From: Chloroflexota bacterium | GTDB taxonomy: Bacteria; Chloroflexota; UBA5177; JANWHV01 | Assembly (NCBI GenBank): GCA_028287725.1 | Contig: JAQBPC010000668.1 | Span: forward strand, 1-14,149 | Direction of reading: 5' to 3' | Length of the DNA stretch: 14,149 bases | In this document: in pieces, positions 1 through 6,297 of the stretch | How the letters are laid out: each line of letters opens with the position of its first letter | Numbering within the stretch: the stretch's first letter is position 1 | The notes under the pieces: generated by a model | Database searches by the model: none | Told to the model about the DNA's origin: nothing | The model's input: only the letters and a program-made list of their open reading frames with translations | Position numbers and translations under genes: made by a program

Positions 1-237
1 GTCGAGTTGGGCTTGAATCGCTCTGCGATTTGCGGCGTGCTTCTCTGGAAACACTCCCACATCCGCGGTGTTTGAGAGCGAAGTTGTCGACCAGAACTCG
101 TCGTAGCATGCTTGGTGGCCTGAAGGTAGGCGGAGACTGACGTGCCGCAGACGATGGTGCAGCGCGAAGATGCGGTGCTCGTGGCCAGATGAGACACGCC
201 GGCTGGGCCAAGTGCCCGGATAGCAAGAGGGAACGTC
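1..237. other. No recognisable gene at window edge
   Basis: Short open frames exist on the plus strand from the window edge (to about 90 in frame 1 and about 140 in frame 3). None resembles a known protein, and each could be only the tail of something outside the window. The last 15 bases hold the ribosome site of the following gene (GAGGGA before the ATG at 238). Confidence 0.4.
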
Positions 238-606
238 ATGCAGCCGCACAAACTTGAAAAAGCACGCGATGCACGGATTGACATGACGATCCTGGTTGAC
301 AGCTACGACGAGGAGGAGCGCGCCATGGCGTGGTACACCTACCTCGCCAGCGCACTTGCCTTCCCGTTTGCCGCGCGTTGCCGCGCCAAGCGCGCGGTCT
401 CGCCCCTCCAGATTGGGGACGAAGTGGAAGTCATCGGCGTGGCACCGGAAGAAGAATGTGAGCACGAGATGTTTGTGCTCATGCGGTGGGAACGCCATAC
501 TCTCGCTGTGCCGCTTTCACAACTGGCCGTCACCGATGTTGACGACAAGACGCGGCAAGCGGTGGAGGATTGGCAGTATTGGGACGATGATGGCGACAGT
601 TTCTGA
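238..606 (+). CDS. Calcium-binding protein, SSO6904 family
   Basis: This 122-residue acidic protein matches the small calcium-binding family typified by Sulfolobus SSO6904. It has the conserved opening 'RIDMTILVDSYDEEERAM' followed by 'WYTYLASALAFPF' (about residues 13-44), a central beta core 'SPLQIGDEVEVIGVAP' (55-70), 'EMFVLMRWERHTLAVPLSQL' (77-96) and the closing 'VEDWQYWDDDG' (about 108-118). Acidic residues in the first and last blocks are the presumed metal ligands. It is full length for the family, cytoplasmic, and has no signal peptide. The ATG at 238 is preceded by GAGGGA with about 6 bases of spacing. It lies 27 bases upstream of a pRiA4b ORF-3-type gene on the same strand, so the two are probably co-transcribed. 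The physiological role of the family is not settled. Confidence 0.85.
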   Translation: MQPHKLEKARDARIDMTILVDSYDEEERAMAWYTYLASALAFPFAARCRAKRAVSPLQIGDEVEVIGVAPEEECEHEMFVLMRWERHTLAVPLSQLAVTDVDDKTRQAVEDWQYWDDDGDSF

Positions 607-633
607 GCCGTTGTGGGTGACCGGAGGACAGCT

Positions 634-1243
634 ATGGCACGTACTAGCGCAGATGCCAAACCCATCTATCAACTCAAAGTGACGCTGCATGGCATCAGGC
701 CGCCGATATGGAGGCGGATCCAGGTGCGCGCCGGCATAACGCTGCCACGGCTACATGACACGATCCAGGCGATCATGGGCTGGGACGACGAGCATCTGCA
801 CCAATTCATCATTGGCGGTGAGGCCCACGGCCTGCCGGATCCCGACATAGGCGGCGATATGCGCTCAGAGCGGCGCGTCAAGCTTGAGCAGGTCGTCACC
901 ACCGAGAAGGACCGGTTTGTCTACGAATACGACTTTGGCGATAGCTGGACCCATGTGATCCTGCTGGAGAAGATAGTGCCCCCGGAGCCTGGCGGCTACT
1001 ACCCCGCGATGTCTGGCCGGCAAGCGTGCCTGCCCGCCCGAGGATGTGGGCGGAATCTGGGGCTATGCCGAGTTCCTTGACGCCATCGGCGATAGCAACC
1101 ATCCCGAGCACGAAGAGATGCTCGAATGGTGGGGTGGTGACTTCGATCCCGAAGCCTTCTCACTAGAGGAAATCAACCAAGTGCTCGGGGGCCGCCGATC
1201 CCTTCAGCAAAGCCGTCGCGAGTTTAGATGGGAGTTTTCTTGA
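634..1243 (+). pseudogene. pRiA4b ORF-3 family protein, frameshifted
   Basis: The first part has the hallmarks of the plasmid pRiA4b ORF-3 / IS1096 TnpR-like family: 'YQLKVTLHGIRPPIWRR' (about residues 12-28), 'MGWDDEHLHQF' (48-58) and 'YEYDFGDSWTH' (98-108). The ATG at 634 is chosen over an upstream GTG at 613 because GGAGG at 623-627 sits six bases before it. After 'GRQAC' the frame is lost and ends at 1080. The expected continuation 'PPEDVGGIWGYAEFLDAI...HPEHEEMLEWWGGDFDPEAF' is intact in the next frame to 1243. The break falls on TGCC repeated in tandem at 1027-1034. Removing one unit restores a 201-residue protein of normal family length. Function of the family is unknown. The gene is either a recent pseudogene or carries a sequencing or assembly error. 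Confidence 0.85.
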
Positions 1244-1284
1244 AACGTTGTTGAGACCCGCTAAGTGTATGGCCAAAGTGATCT

Positions 1285-1360
1285 GGAAATCCCGCTCTTC
1301 AGGCCGTTGAGTCTCACAGTTCCCGCCAAGGGGGTACCCAGCCCGAAGGGAAGGGTCATG
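1285..1360 (+). repeat. Diverged intergenic repeat, copy A
   Basis: Begins with GGAAATCCCGC (1285-1295) and ends with CCCGAAGGGAAGGGTCATG (1342-1360). The same two blocks in the same order and orientation occur at 1829-1890, with different sequence and length between them. The pattern is that of a dispersed non-coding repeat family, though only two copies are visible here. Confidence 0.5.
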
Positions 1361-1505
1361 GTTCAGCCCGCTTACGTCGAGATTGCACTGCCCATTAACC
1401 TGGTGGATGGTCGCCTGCGCTGGCGGAGCCGTGCGGGTGTAACGATGAAGCGCCACGTCCGACGCCCCGGCTGCTTGGCACAACGAGCCGTCGTCCCCGC
1501 CTCGT

Positions 1506-1541
1506 ATCTGCGTCATCTGTCCCATCTGTGTCATCTGCGTT
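1506..1541 (+). repeat. 9-bp tandem repeat, four units
   Basis: Four consecutive 9-base units share the ATCTG core: ATCTGCGTC, ATCTGTCCC, ATCTGTGTC and ATCTGCGTT. No gene spans it convincingly. Short repeats of this style are common in intergenic DNA of several environmental phyla, from general knowledge. Confidence 0.7.
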
Positions 1542-1828
1542 TCTGGACGGTGAGACTCCGCGAGGTTGGGAGGGAAGTTGCGGGGGCTGAGGGCTTCTTT
1601 TGGATCCGCTTCGCTGGCCGCGTTCATTGGCGGCATGTGCGACATGGTTCGGTATGGTCGTTAGGTCAGCAGCAGGCATCGCGCCATCGTCTGGGAAGCG
1701 GCCTCAGGCCGATCAACCTGGAACGACGCCGGCCTGGAAACCACGGTCTTACAGTCCTCGCCAAGCCGCAGGCTTGAGCGCGCTTCAGTTCCAGGTTTCA
1801 TCGGAGATCGACTTAGGCGCGGGAGGTT

Positions 1829-1890
1829 GGAAATCCCGCCGCCCACGGCCGAACATTGCCCGGAGCGTCCGTCCGAAGGGATGGGTCGTG
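1829..1890 (+). repeat. Diverged intergenic repeat, copy B
   Basis: Begins with GGAAATCCCGC (1829-1839) and ends with TCCGAAGGGATGGGTCGTG (1872-1890), matching the two end blocks of copy A at 1285-1360. The interior is 14 bases shorter and different. Confidence 0.5.
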
Positions 1891-2154
1891 CGTAAACGCC
1901 ACCCATGTCCCGATGCTCGTGCCCACCCATGTAGCCTTCTCAAATCCCGTATGGGCCACCCGAGCGAACTGGCCGGCCGCCGACGTATCCATGGCCTCTG
2001 TATTTCGCCTGCCATTTACTATGTTTGACGAATAATGTGCCAGGCGTACAGTACGCACCGCTTCTAGAGTGGGTGGTTTTCTATTAGGGATGCGCATGGG
2101 GCAATGGGCTCAAGTTTAGCTCATCCATCCGTTGCGTTGGCTGCCACGGTCGGC

Positions 2155-3069
2155 TCATGAATCCGCGGTGAACGTGAATTGGATGGGGAGCGGAGACTCA
2201 ACCAGGCCCGCGGCGATTTCGACGATCATCCTGCCAAGTTGCCGTTCCAGCCAGCGACTGGTCGCGCCGTCCGGGCACTGCACGACGATCGCCGGCTCAT
2301 CGGACGGTAGCTGATACGTAGGCGCGACACGGCTCTTATAGACGGCCGGCGCCAGGACGGCCGCGAGCTCGGTTTTAATGCCGTCCCATACAGAACGAGA
2401 TGGCGCATGTTCCGGCGTTTCTCCTGTTTCTTGTGGGGGAAGAGGGGGTACTGTTTCTTGTAGATCTGTAGATTGAGATCGCTGTTTCTTGTAGGTGTCT
2501 CGCTGGACACGTCCCACCTGGGGAAGGGAAGTGCGCGGCGAGACACCAGCCTGGTGTCTGGCGGTGCGGGTGGCTGGTGACTGGCCTGACACCTCCTTGG
2601 TGTCCTGCGGGACGGGTGGTTGTGCCGCCTGGCGACCTCGGACCTGCCAGTCCTGGCCGGACTGGTCGCACAAGCGGAGACGGATATAGCTTGGGCGCCA
2701 GCCGCGCTCGGGATCGAGTTGCCGATGGCGCTCGATCAGGCCCTTCGCCTCCAGTCCGGAAAGGGCGCGTTGCACACTCCGCTCTCCGAGCTGGGCTCCC
2801 CAATCGAGCCGGGTCCCGTCGCGGGTGATGATGCCGCCGGCGATTTGGTCGATCGTGATCTGGTCGCCTTGCTTCTTGAAACCCAGGGTGCGGCGAATCA
2901 GGTAGAGCAGTACGCGCAGCTCGATCTCCGGTAGGAACGGCGCCACCCAGTCAAAGAACACGTCGGGTGTCTGTGTGTAGAGGGGCGGGTAGAGACCGGG
3001 GAAGGCTGCCCAGTCAGGTGGGGCACTCAGGTCATACGGTCCGGCGGAAAAATCGTCGTCGCGCGGCAC
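2155..3069 (-). CDS. Replication initiator-like protein: RepO-type winged helix plus DnaA domain I-like C-terminus
   Basis: A 304-residue protein in three parts. Residues about 36-132 form a winged-helix domain like phage replication protein O ('FFDWVAPFLPEIELRVLLYLIRR', 'ITIDQIAGG', 'GERSVQRALSGLEAKGLIER'). Residues 133-225 are a low-complexity, Gln/Pro-rich linker. Residues 226-301 resemble DnaA domain I: 'VWDGIKTELAAVLAPAVYKSRVAP', 'IVVQCPDGATSRWLERQLGRMI' and 'LPIQFTF', with the typical 'WLE' helix after the beta hairpin. In DnaA this domain self-associates and recruits helicase, so a role in loading replication machinery is inferred. The GTG start at 3067-3069 lies one base after the stop of the XRE gene, so the two are translationally linked. 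The coding DNA contains repeats that may be an origin. An alternative is a transcription factor of the same fold, but the DnaA-like tail argues for replication. Confidence 0.7.
   Translation of the reverse strand: MPRDDDFSAGPYDLSAPPDWAAFPGLYPPLYTQTPDVFFDWVAPFLPEIELRVLLYLIRRTLGFKKQGDQITIDQIAGGIITRDGTRLDWGAQLGERSVQRALSGLEAKGLIERHRQLDPERGWRPSYIRLRLCDQSGQDWQVRGRQAAQPPVPQDTKEVSGQSPATRTARHQAGVSPRTSLPQVGRVQRDTYKKQRSQSTDLQETVPPLPPQETGETPEHAPSRSVWDGIKTELAAVLAPAVYKSRVAPTYQLPSDEPAIVVQCPDGATSRWLERQLGRMIVEIAAGLVESPLPIQFTFTADS
2424..2492. repeat. Three direct repeats CTGTTTCTTGT inside the initiator gene (iteron-like)
   Basis: CTGTTTCTTGT occurs exactly at 2424-2434, 2451-2461 and 2482-2492, with start-to-start distances of 27 and 31 bases. 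The third copy is read in a different codon phase (YKKQ) from the first two (QET), so the identity is held at DNA level rather than protein level. Direct repeats inside an initiator gene resemble the lambda O-gene origin; binding by the encoded protein is inferred. Confidence 0.6.
2495..2604. repeat. Three evenly spaced GACAC/GTGTC inverted repeats in the initiator gene
   Basis: Three short hairpin or operator-like palindromes lie side by side: GTGTC-6-GACAC at 2495-2510, AGACACCAGCCTGGTGTCT at 2541-2559 (nine perfect pairs around a central C) and GACACC-5-GGTGTC at 2588-2604. Their centres are about 47 and 46 bases apart. The second and third are read in different codon phases, so protein similarity does not explain them. 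They directly adjoin the CTGTTTCTTGT repeats, suggesting one composite cis-acting region. Confidence 0.55.
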
Positions 3070-3070
3070 G

Positions 3071-3466
3071 TCAGGCTCCGGCGGCGCGGCCGTGCGCGCG
3101 CGCTACCAGGCGGACACAATGATCGAGAACCGCCACAAGCTCATCGCGATCGGGGCTGGGAATCGTCTCATCCTGGAGAAGGGCGACGAATTCGCATATC
3201 ACCGGGTTCCCGGTGATCGCCGGCCCAAACCCCTCGGCGGGAAGCCCGGCCGCGTGGAGAAGCCGGTTGGTCTCGGCCATGCTCAGCCCTAACGCACGGG
3301 CCAGATCGAGGGCCTGACGGCGGGAGGCGGGAAGCCGCTGATCGCGCTCCAGCCGGTTGACGGTGCCGACATTGATCCCAGCCGCTCGAGCGAGTGCGTT
3401 CTGGGCAAACCCAGCACGCACCCGGAAGCCGTGCAGCAGCGACCCGAAGGTTTCCGATCCTTGCAT
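3071..3466 (-). CDS. XRE-family helix-turn-helix regulator
   Basis: A 131-residue protein with an N-terminal XRE helix-turn-helix (about residues 5-70: 'LLHGFRVRAGFAQNALARAAGINVGTVNRLER', then 'ALDLARALGLSMAETNRLLHAAGLP'). It has a helical C-terminal tail (about 80-131) with no recognised domain. It is the size of a phage- or plasmid-type repressor. The ATG at 3464-3466 has a strong G-rich ribosome site (TAAGGGGGG) just before it. It is the first gene of a two-gene unit with the initiator-like gene, whose GTG start follows its stop after one base. It probably autoregulates this unit and so controls initiator dose; that role is inferred from context. A good promoter lies 31 bases upstream of the start. 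Confidence 0.85.
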   Translation of the reverse strand: MQGSETFGSLLHGFRVRAGFAQNALARAAGINVGTVNRLERDQRLPASRRQALDLARALGLSMAETNRLLHAAGLPAEGFGPAITGNPVICEFVALLQDETIPSPDRDELVAVLDHCVRLVARAHGRAAGA

Positions 3467-3496
3467 CAGCCCCCCTTAGGTCCATCTTCCTCGAGT

Positions 3497-3526
3497 AGCA
3501 TAGCCCTAACATTGCAGTTTCGTCAA
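3497..3526 (-). promoter_or_regulatory. Promoter for the XRE-initiator unit
   Basis: On the minus strand TTGACG (3526-3521) is followed after 18 bases by TATGCT (3502-3497), a good sigma-70-like match. Transcription would start near 3490, giving a leader of about 25 bases before the XRE start codon. Confidence 0.6.
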
Positions 3527-3585
3527 TCACTGCCAAGGCCCTTTAGGGGTTTTGCATAATCATACATGAATGCGGGCTTCGCGGC

Positions 3586-3635
3586 ACGACAGCCCCGCTG
3601 CCATTGCGTTTTTGCAATGGCAGCGGGGCTGTCGT
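3586..3635. repeat. Perfect 22-bp inverted repeat with 6-base loop
   Basis: The left arm 3586-3607 and right arm 3614-3635 are exact reverse complements with loop GTTTTT. The element sits between divergent genes (XRE leftward, aldo/keto reductase rightward), so it is not at the end of either transcript. Neither side carries a T-run. A simple terminator is therefore unlikely. A cruciform, a single-strand initiation site, a palindromic element relic or a structured leader are possibilities. Confidence 0.85.
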
Positions 3636-3850
3636 TATCAGCACCGTCGAGTGGTCGTCGGTGGCAAAGATTCGGGCGGCAGGTAGGGCGATCGATTCCA
3701 TGATTACATTGCCGATCTACGGAGCCAGGCTTCGCCGCGGGATTCCGTATGCAGTGCCCGTATTCCAGCGGAACGTCGTCGACTCAGGAATATTCGGCGC
3801 CCCAGAGCGTTTAAGGGAGATCGCGTAGACTGGAAGGAAGAGGTGGGTTG
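3636..3850. other. Spacer upstream of the aldo/keto reductase
   Basis: With the part from 3467 this makes a divergent spacer of about 380 bases. Beyond the XRE promoter and the hairpin I see only the reductase ribosome site (purine-rich GGAAGGAAGAGGTGGG, 3832-3847). No clear plus-strand promoter was found. A 74-codon frame beginning inside the hairpin shows no coding character. Confidence 0.5.
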
Positions 3851-4834
3851 TTGCAGTACCGTACGCTGGGAAAAACCGGACTCCAGGTTTCCGTGATTAG
3901 CTTTGGCGCCTGGGCAATCGGCGGCAGCTGGGGCCAGGTCGACGATGCGACCTCGCTCGCCGCGCTCAACCGTGCAATCGACCTGGGTGTCAACTTTATC
4001 GATACCGCCGACGTCTACGGTGATGGGCGAAGCGAGCGCCTGATCGGAAAGCTGCTCAAGGATCGCGGCGAGCAGATCTACGTGGCGACGAAGGCCGGCC
4101 GGCGGCTCGATCCTCACGTGGCCTCGGGCTACAACAAGACGAATCTCACCGCCTTCGTGGAACGGTCGCTCAAGAACCTGGACGTCGAGACACTTGATCT
4201 CCTGCAGCTTCATTGCCCGCCCCGCCCCGTCTATGACGATGCCGCGGTGTTCGCCGCGCTTGACGATCTGAAGCGCGACGGCAAGATTCGGAATTATGGC
4301 GTGAGCGTAGAGACGGCCGAGGAAGCCGTCGCCGCCATGCGCTATCCCGGCGTGGCTACCATCCAAATCATCTTCAACATGTTCCGCCTGAAGCCGGCGG
4401 ACGAGGTCTTTCCACTGGCGCAACAGCACAACGTGGGCGTCATGGCGCGTGTACCGCTGGCCAGCGGCCTGTTGAGCGGGAAGATGACCCGCGATCGGCA
4501 TTTCGACGCCGACGACCACCGCGTGACCAACCGGCACGGCGAGCAATTCGATCGTGGCGAGACCTTCTCCGGCGTGGATTTCGAGACCGGTCTGCGCGCC
4601 GCCGACGAGCTGAAGCGCCTCGTTCCGCCTCGTGCGACCCTGGCGCAACTCGCGCTCCGCTGGATCACCATGTTCGATGCCGTTACCTGCGCCATCCCGG
4701 GCGCGAAGAACCCGGCCCAGGCCGAGAACAATGTCCACGCGGTGGATCTGCCGCCGCTGAGCGATGCGGCGATGCGCGGCGTGCAAGCAGTGTACGACCG
4801 CGAGATCCGCCCGCTGGTGCACCACCTCTGGTAG
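3851..4834 (+). CDS. Aldo/keto reductase (voltage-gated channel beta-subunit-like group)
   Basis: A 327-residue NAD(P)H-dependent oxidoreductase of the TIM-barrel aldo/keto reductase family, of standard length. The start is placed at the second of two adjacent TTG codons because it gives the usual opening 'MQYRTLGKTGLQVS' and leaves seven bases after the AGAGG ribosome site. The catalytic tetrad is visible: Asp51 and Tyr56 in 'FIDTADVYGDGRSE', Lys81 in 'VATKAGR' and His121 in 'LLQLHCPP'. The cofactor-binding end is seen in 'GVMARVPLASGLLSGK' and the C-terminal 'IPGAKNPAQAENN' motif. It is cytoplasmic and presumably reduces an aldehyde or sugar-derived ketone; the substrate cannot be read from sequence. 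It stands alone; the ankyrin gene downstream is separated by about 245 bases including a stable hairpin. Confidence 0.95.
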   Translation: MQYRTLGKTGLQVSVISFGAWAIGGSWGQVDDATSLAALNRAIDLGVNFIDTADVYGDGRSERLIGKLLKDRGEQIYVATKAGRRLDPHVASGYNKTNLTAFVERSLKNLDVETLDLLQLHCPPRPVYDDAAVFAALDDLKRDGKIRNYGVSVETAEEAVAAMRYPGVATIQIIFNMFRLKPADEVFPLAQQHNVGVMARVPLASGLLSGKMTRDRHFDADDHRVTNRHGEQFDRGETFSGVDFETGLRAADELKRLVPPRATLAQLALRWITMFDAVTCAIPGAKNPAQAENNVHAVDLPPLSDAAMRGVQAVYDREIRPLVHHLW

Positions 4835-4853
4835 ATGAGATCCCCGTCCACAC

Positions 4854-4907
4854 TGACGCGGCACATCGCCAAAGGTGAAGGTCCGGACCCCTTTCCTGGC
4901 CGCGTCA
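4854..4907. terminator. Nested hairpin after the aldo/keto reductase
   Basis: Outer 9-bp arms TGACGCGGC (4854-4862) and GCCGCGTCA (4899-4907) enclose AAAGG/CCTTT (4871-4875 and 4890-4894) and the palindrome GGTCCGGACC (4880-4889). It lies 20 bases after the reductase stop. It has no T-run, so it would end transcription only through structure; a processed or regulatory RNA structure is the alternative. Confidence 0.45.
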
Positions 4908-5080
4908 TCGTGGCGCCAACATGCGCGGTCATGGCGTAACGCTGAACATGGCGCTGAACCCCTACCCTGACGCTTTTCGTGGGCAGGCCCGCCGTCAAGC
5001 TGGGGGTATACTCTACCTGGACATCCTATTCGCTCAAGAACCCAATCACGGCACCGACACAACGCCCCACGAAAGGAACT

Positions 5081-5908
5081 CTGACGGACCCAAAGTTTCG
5101 TCCCGCCGTCGCTGCCATCAAGGCGGGCGATCTGGAGAGATTCCGGACGCTGCTCCGCGAGGATCCCTCCCTAACGACGGCCCGCTCGTCGAAGAGCCAT
5201 CCCACCCTGCTTCAGTGCGTGGTTCTCGATGGAAATGAAGTGCCCCACGGCATCGAGATGGCGAAGCTTCTGATCGACGCCGGCGCGGAGGTCGATGGGC
5301 CGCTCATCGCCGCAGCCAGCATGGATAACGTGGAAGCCATCCCTGTCCTCCTGAATGCCGGTGCCGCCATCAACGGAAACGGGACGTGGTCGCCAATAGA
5401 GGATGCACTAACCTTCGGAGCACACCGCGCCATCAGGCTTTTGCTCGAACGAGGCGCCACCATCCATAACCTCCGAATCGCGGCTGGGGTCGGCCGCGCA
5501 GACCTCATTGATGGCTTCTTCACTCCCGATGGCAGCCTCAAAGCCGAGGCCGGCACGCTCGCTTGGCCGTTCAACGAGCCGGCTGAAGGATGGAGCCAGG
5601 ACCCGCGGGATATCATCGATAATGCCTTCGTCTATGCCTGTATGAGTGGCCAGATCGATGCGGCGGGGCGGTTGCTGCAGCACGGCGCCCGGATCAACGC
5701 CATCCCGCCCGGCTTCGACTACACCGGCACGGGACTGCATTATGCCGCTATGGAAGGCCACCGGCCCATGGTAGAATACCTCCTGGTGCACGGCGCCGAT
5801 CCGCGCATCAAAGACAAGAAGGTGAGTTCAACTCCCGCCGGCTGGGCCGACCACGGCGGTCATCCCGAGATCACAGAGCTCCTCGAGAGAGCCGAGAAAG
5901 AAGAGTAG
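5081..5908 (+). CDS. Ankyrin-repeat protein
   Basis: A protein of about 275 residues made of ankyrin-type helical repeats. A leading region 'FRPAVAAIKAGDLERFRTLLREDPSL' (6-31) is followed by repeats including 'IEMAKLLIDAGAEV' (58-71), 'VEAIPVLLNAGAAI' (84-97), 'HRAIRLLLERGATI' (115-128), 'IDAAGRLLQHGARI' (192-205), 'GLHYAAMEGHRPMVEYLLVHGADPRIKD' (218-245) and 'AGWADHGGHPEITELLER' (253-270). It has no signal peptide, so it is a cytoplasmic protein-interaction scaffold; the partner is unknown. No ATG opens the frame. The best ribosome site (GAAAGGA, 5071-5077) precedes an in-frame CTG at 5081, giving 'MTDPKF'. A GTG at 4979 would add 34 residues without a ribosome site. The exact start is uncertain; the frame and family are clear. 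Confidence 0.85.
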   Translation: MTDPKFRPAVAAIKAGDLERFRTLLREDPSLTTARSSKSHPTLLQCVVLDGNEVPHGIEMAKLLIDAGAEVDGPLIAAASMDNVEAIPVLLNAGAAINGNGTWSPIEDALTFGAHRAIRLLLERGATIHNLRIAAGVGRADLIDGFFTPDGSLKAEAGTLAWPFNEPAEGWSQDPRDIIDNAFVYACMSGQIDAAGRLLQHGARINAIPPGFDYTGTGLHYAAMEGHRPMVEYLLVHGADPRIKDKKVSSTPAGWADHGGHPEITELLERAEKEE

Positions 5909-6297
5909 CGTGCGAGCGGTCTAGAAGCGAGCGGCACCGTAGGCGGTGGAGCGCCTCCGGATCCTGCGCTGACTCAGCGAGGGCGCCGGCAGGGCCAGGC
6001 AGCTGCTCATCGGTTCCTGGGGGAGAGGCCACAGAAGGTCTTTCTATAGTTCCCCTTTCGCCAAACGTCCCCAACATCATCTCTGTTGTTCCCGAGGCGG
6101 CAGTTGTCACGGCCGCGAGGCATGCCGGCACGTGCATAGCGGTATCGCACGGAGGCAACGCTGGTGGGGCAAAGCACGAATCCGCCGAGGGCGGTCTTGC
6201 CCTTGGCGGATTCGTGCTTCACTTGCGCAATTGTTTCCGGCCCCGTTTGGTATATATCGGCGCGGCGGCTTAGGCGGTACTCAGCCGCCGCGGCTCG
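5909..6297. other. Convergent spacer with one long hairpin
   Basis: This 389-base gap lies between the ankyrin gene (rightward) and the DnaA-IV-like gene (leftward). Apart from the hairpin at 6172-6219 it holds no convincing coding frame. The open frames on both strands lack family resemblance. Confidence 0.5.
6172..6219. terminator. 21-bp hairpin between convergent genes, probable bidirectional terminator
   Basis: Arms 6172-6192 and 6199-6219 pair over 21 positions with a single C/T difference (a possible G-U pair) and loop GGTCTT. It lies 78 bases beyond the stop of the leftward gene and about 260 beyond that of the rightward ankyrin gene. Its position between convergent genes fits a terminator acting on both. 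There is no T-run, so the mechanism is uncertain. Confidence 0.55.

Larger units (their letters stand above)
1244..2154. other. Long non-coding stretch with diverged repeats
   Basis: No convincing gene is present in 911 bases. Open frames on both strands overlap each other and show no family resemblance. The region holds a diverged repeat pair (1285-1360 and 1829-1890), a 9-bp tandem repeat at 1506-1541, and a near-palindrome around GGCCTCAGGCC at about 1700. It reads like decayed intergenic repeat sequence. Confidence 0.6.

Noticed and set aside
1163..1777. Overlapping 160- and 170-codon frames on opposite strands
   Set aside because: They are mutually antisense, include the 9-bp tandem repeat, and read as non-coding repeat sequence.
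3635..3643. DnaA-box-like TTATCAGCA next to the hairpin
   Set aside because: Only seven of nine positions match the consensus and no second box is nearby.
3604..3828. 74-codon plus-strand frame
   Set aside because: It begins inside the 22-bp hairpin and has no ribosome site or recognisable sequence.
3704..5062. 452-codon minus-strand open frame
   Set aside because: It lies antisense to the well-supported aldo/keto reductase, has Arg/His-rich composition typical of a GC-rich shadow frame, and resembles no family.
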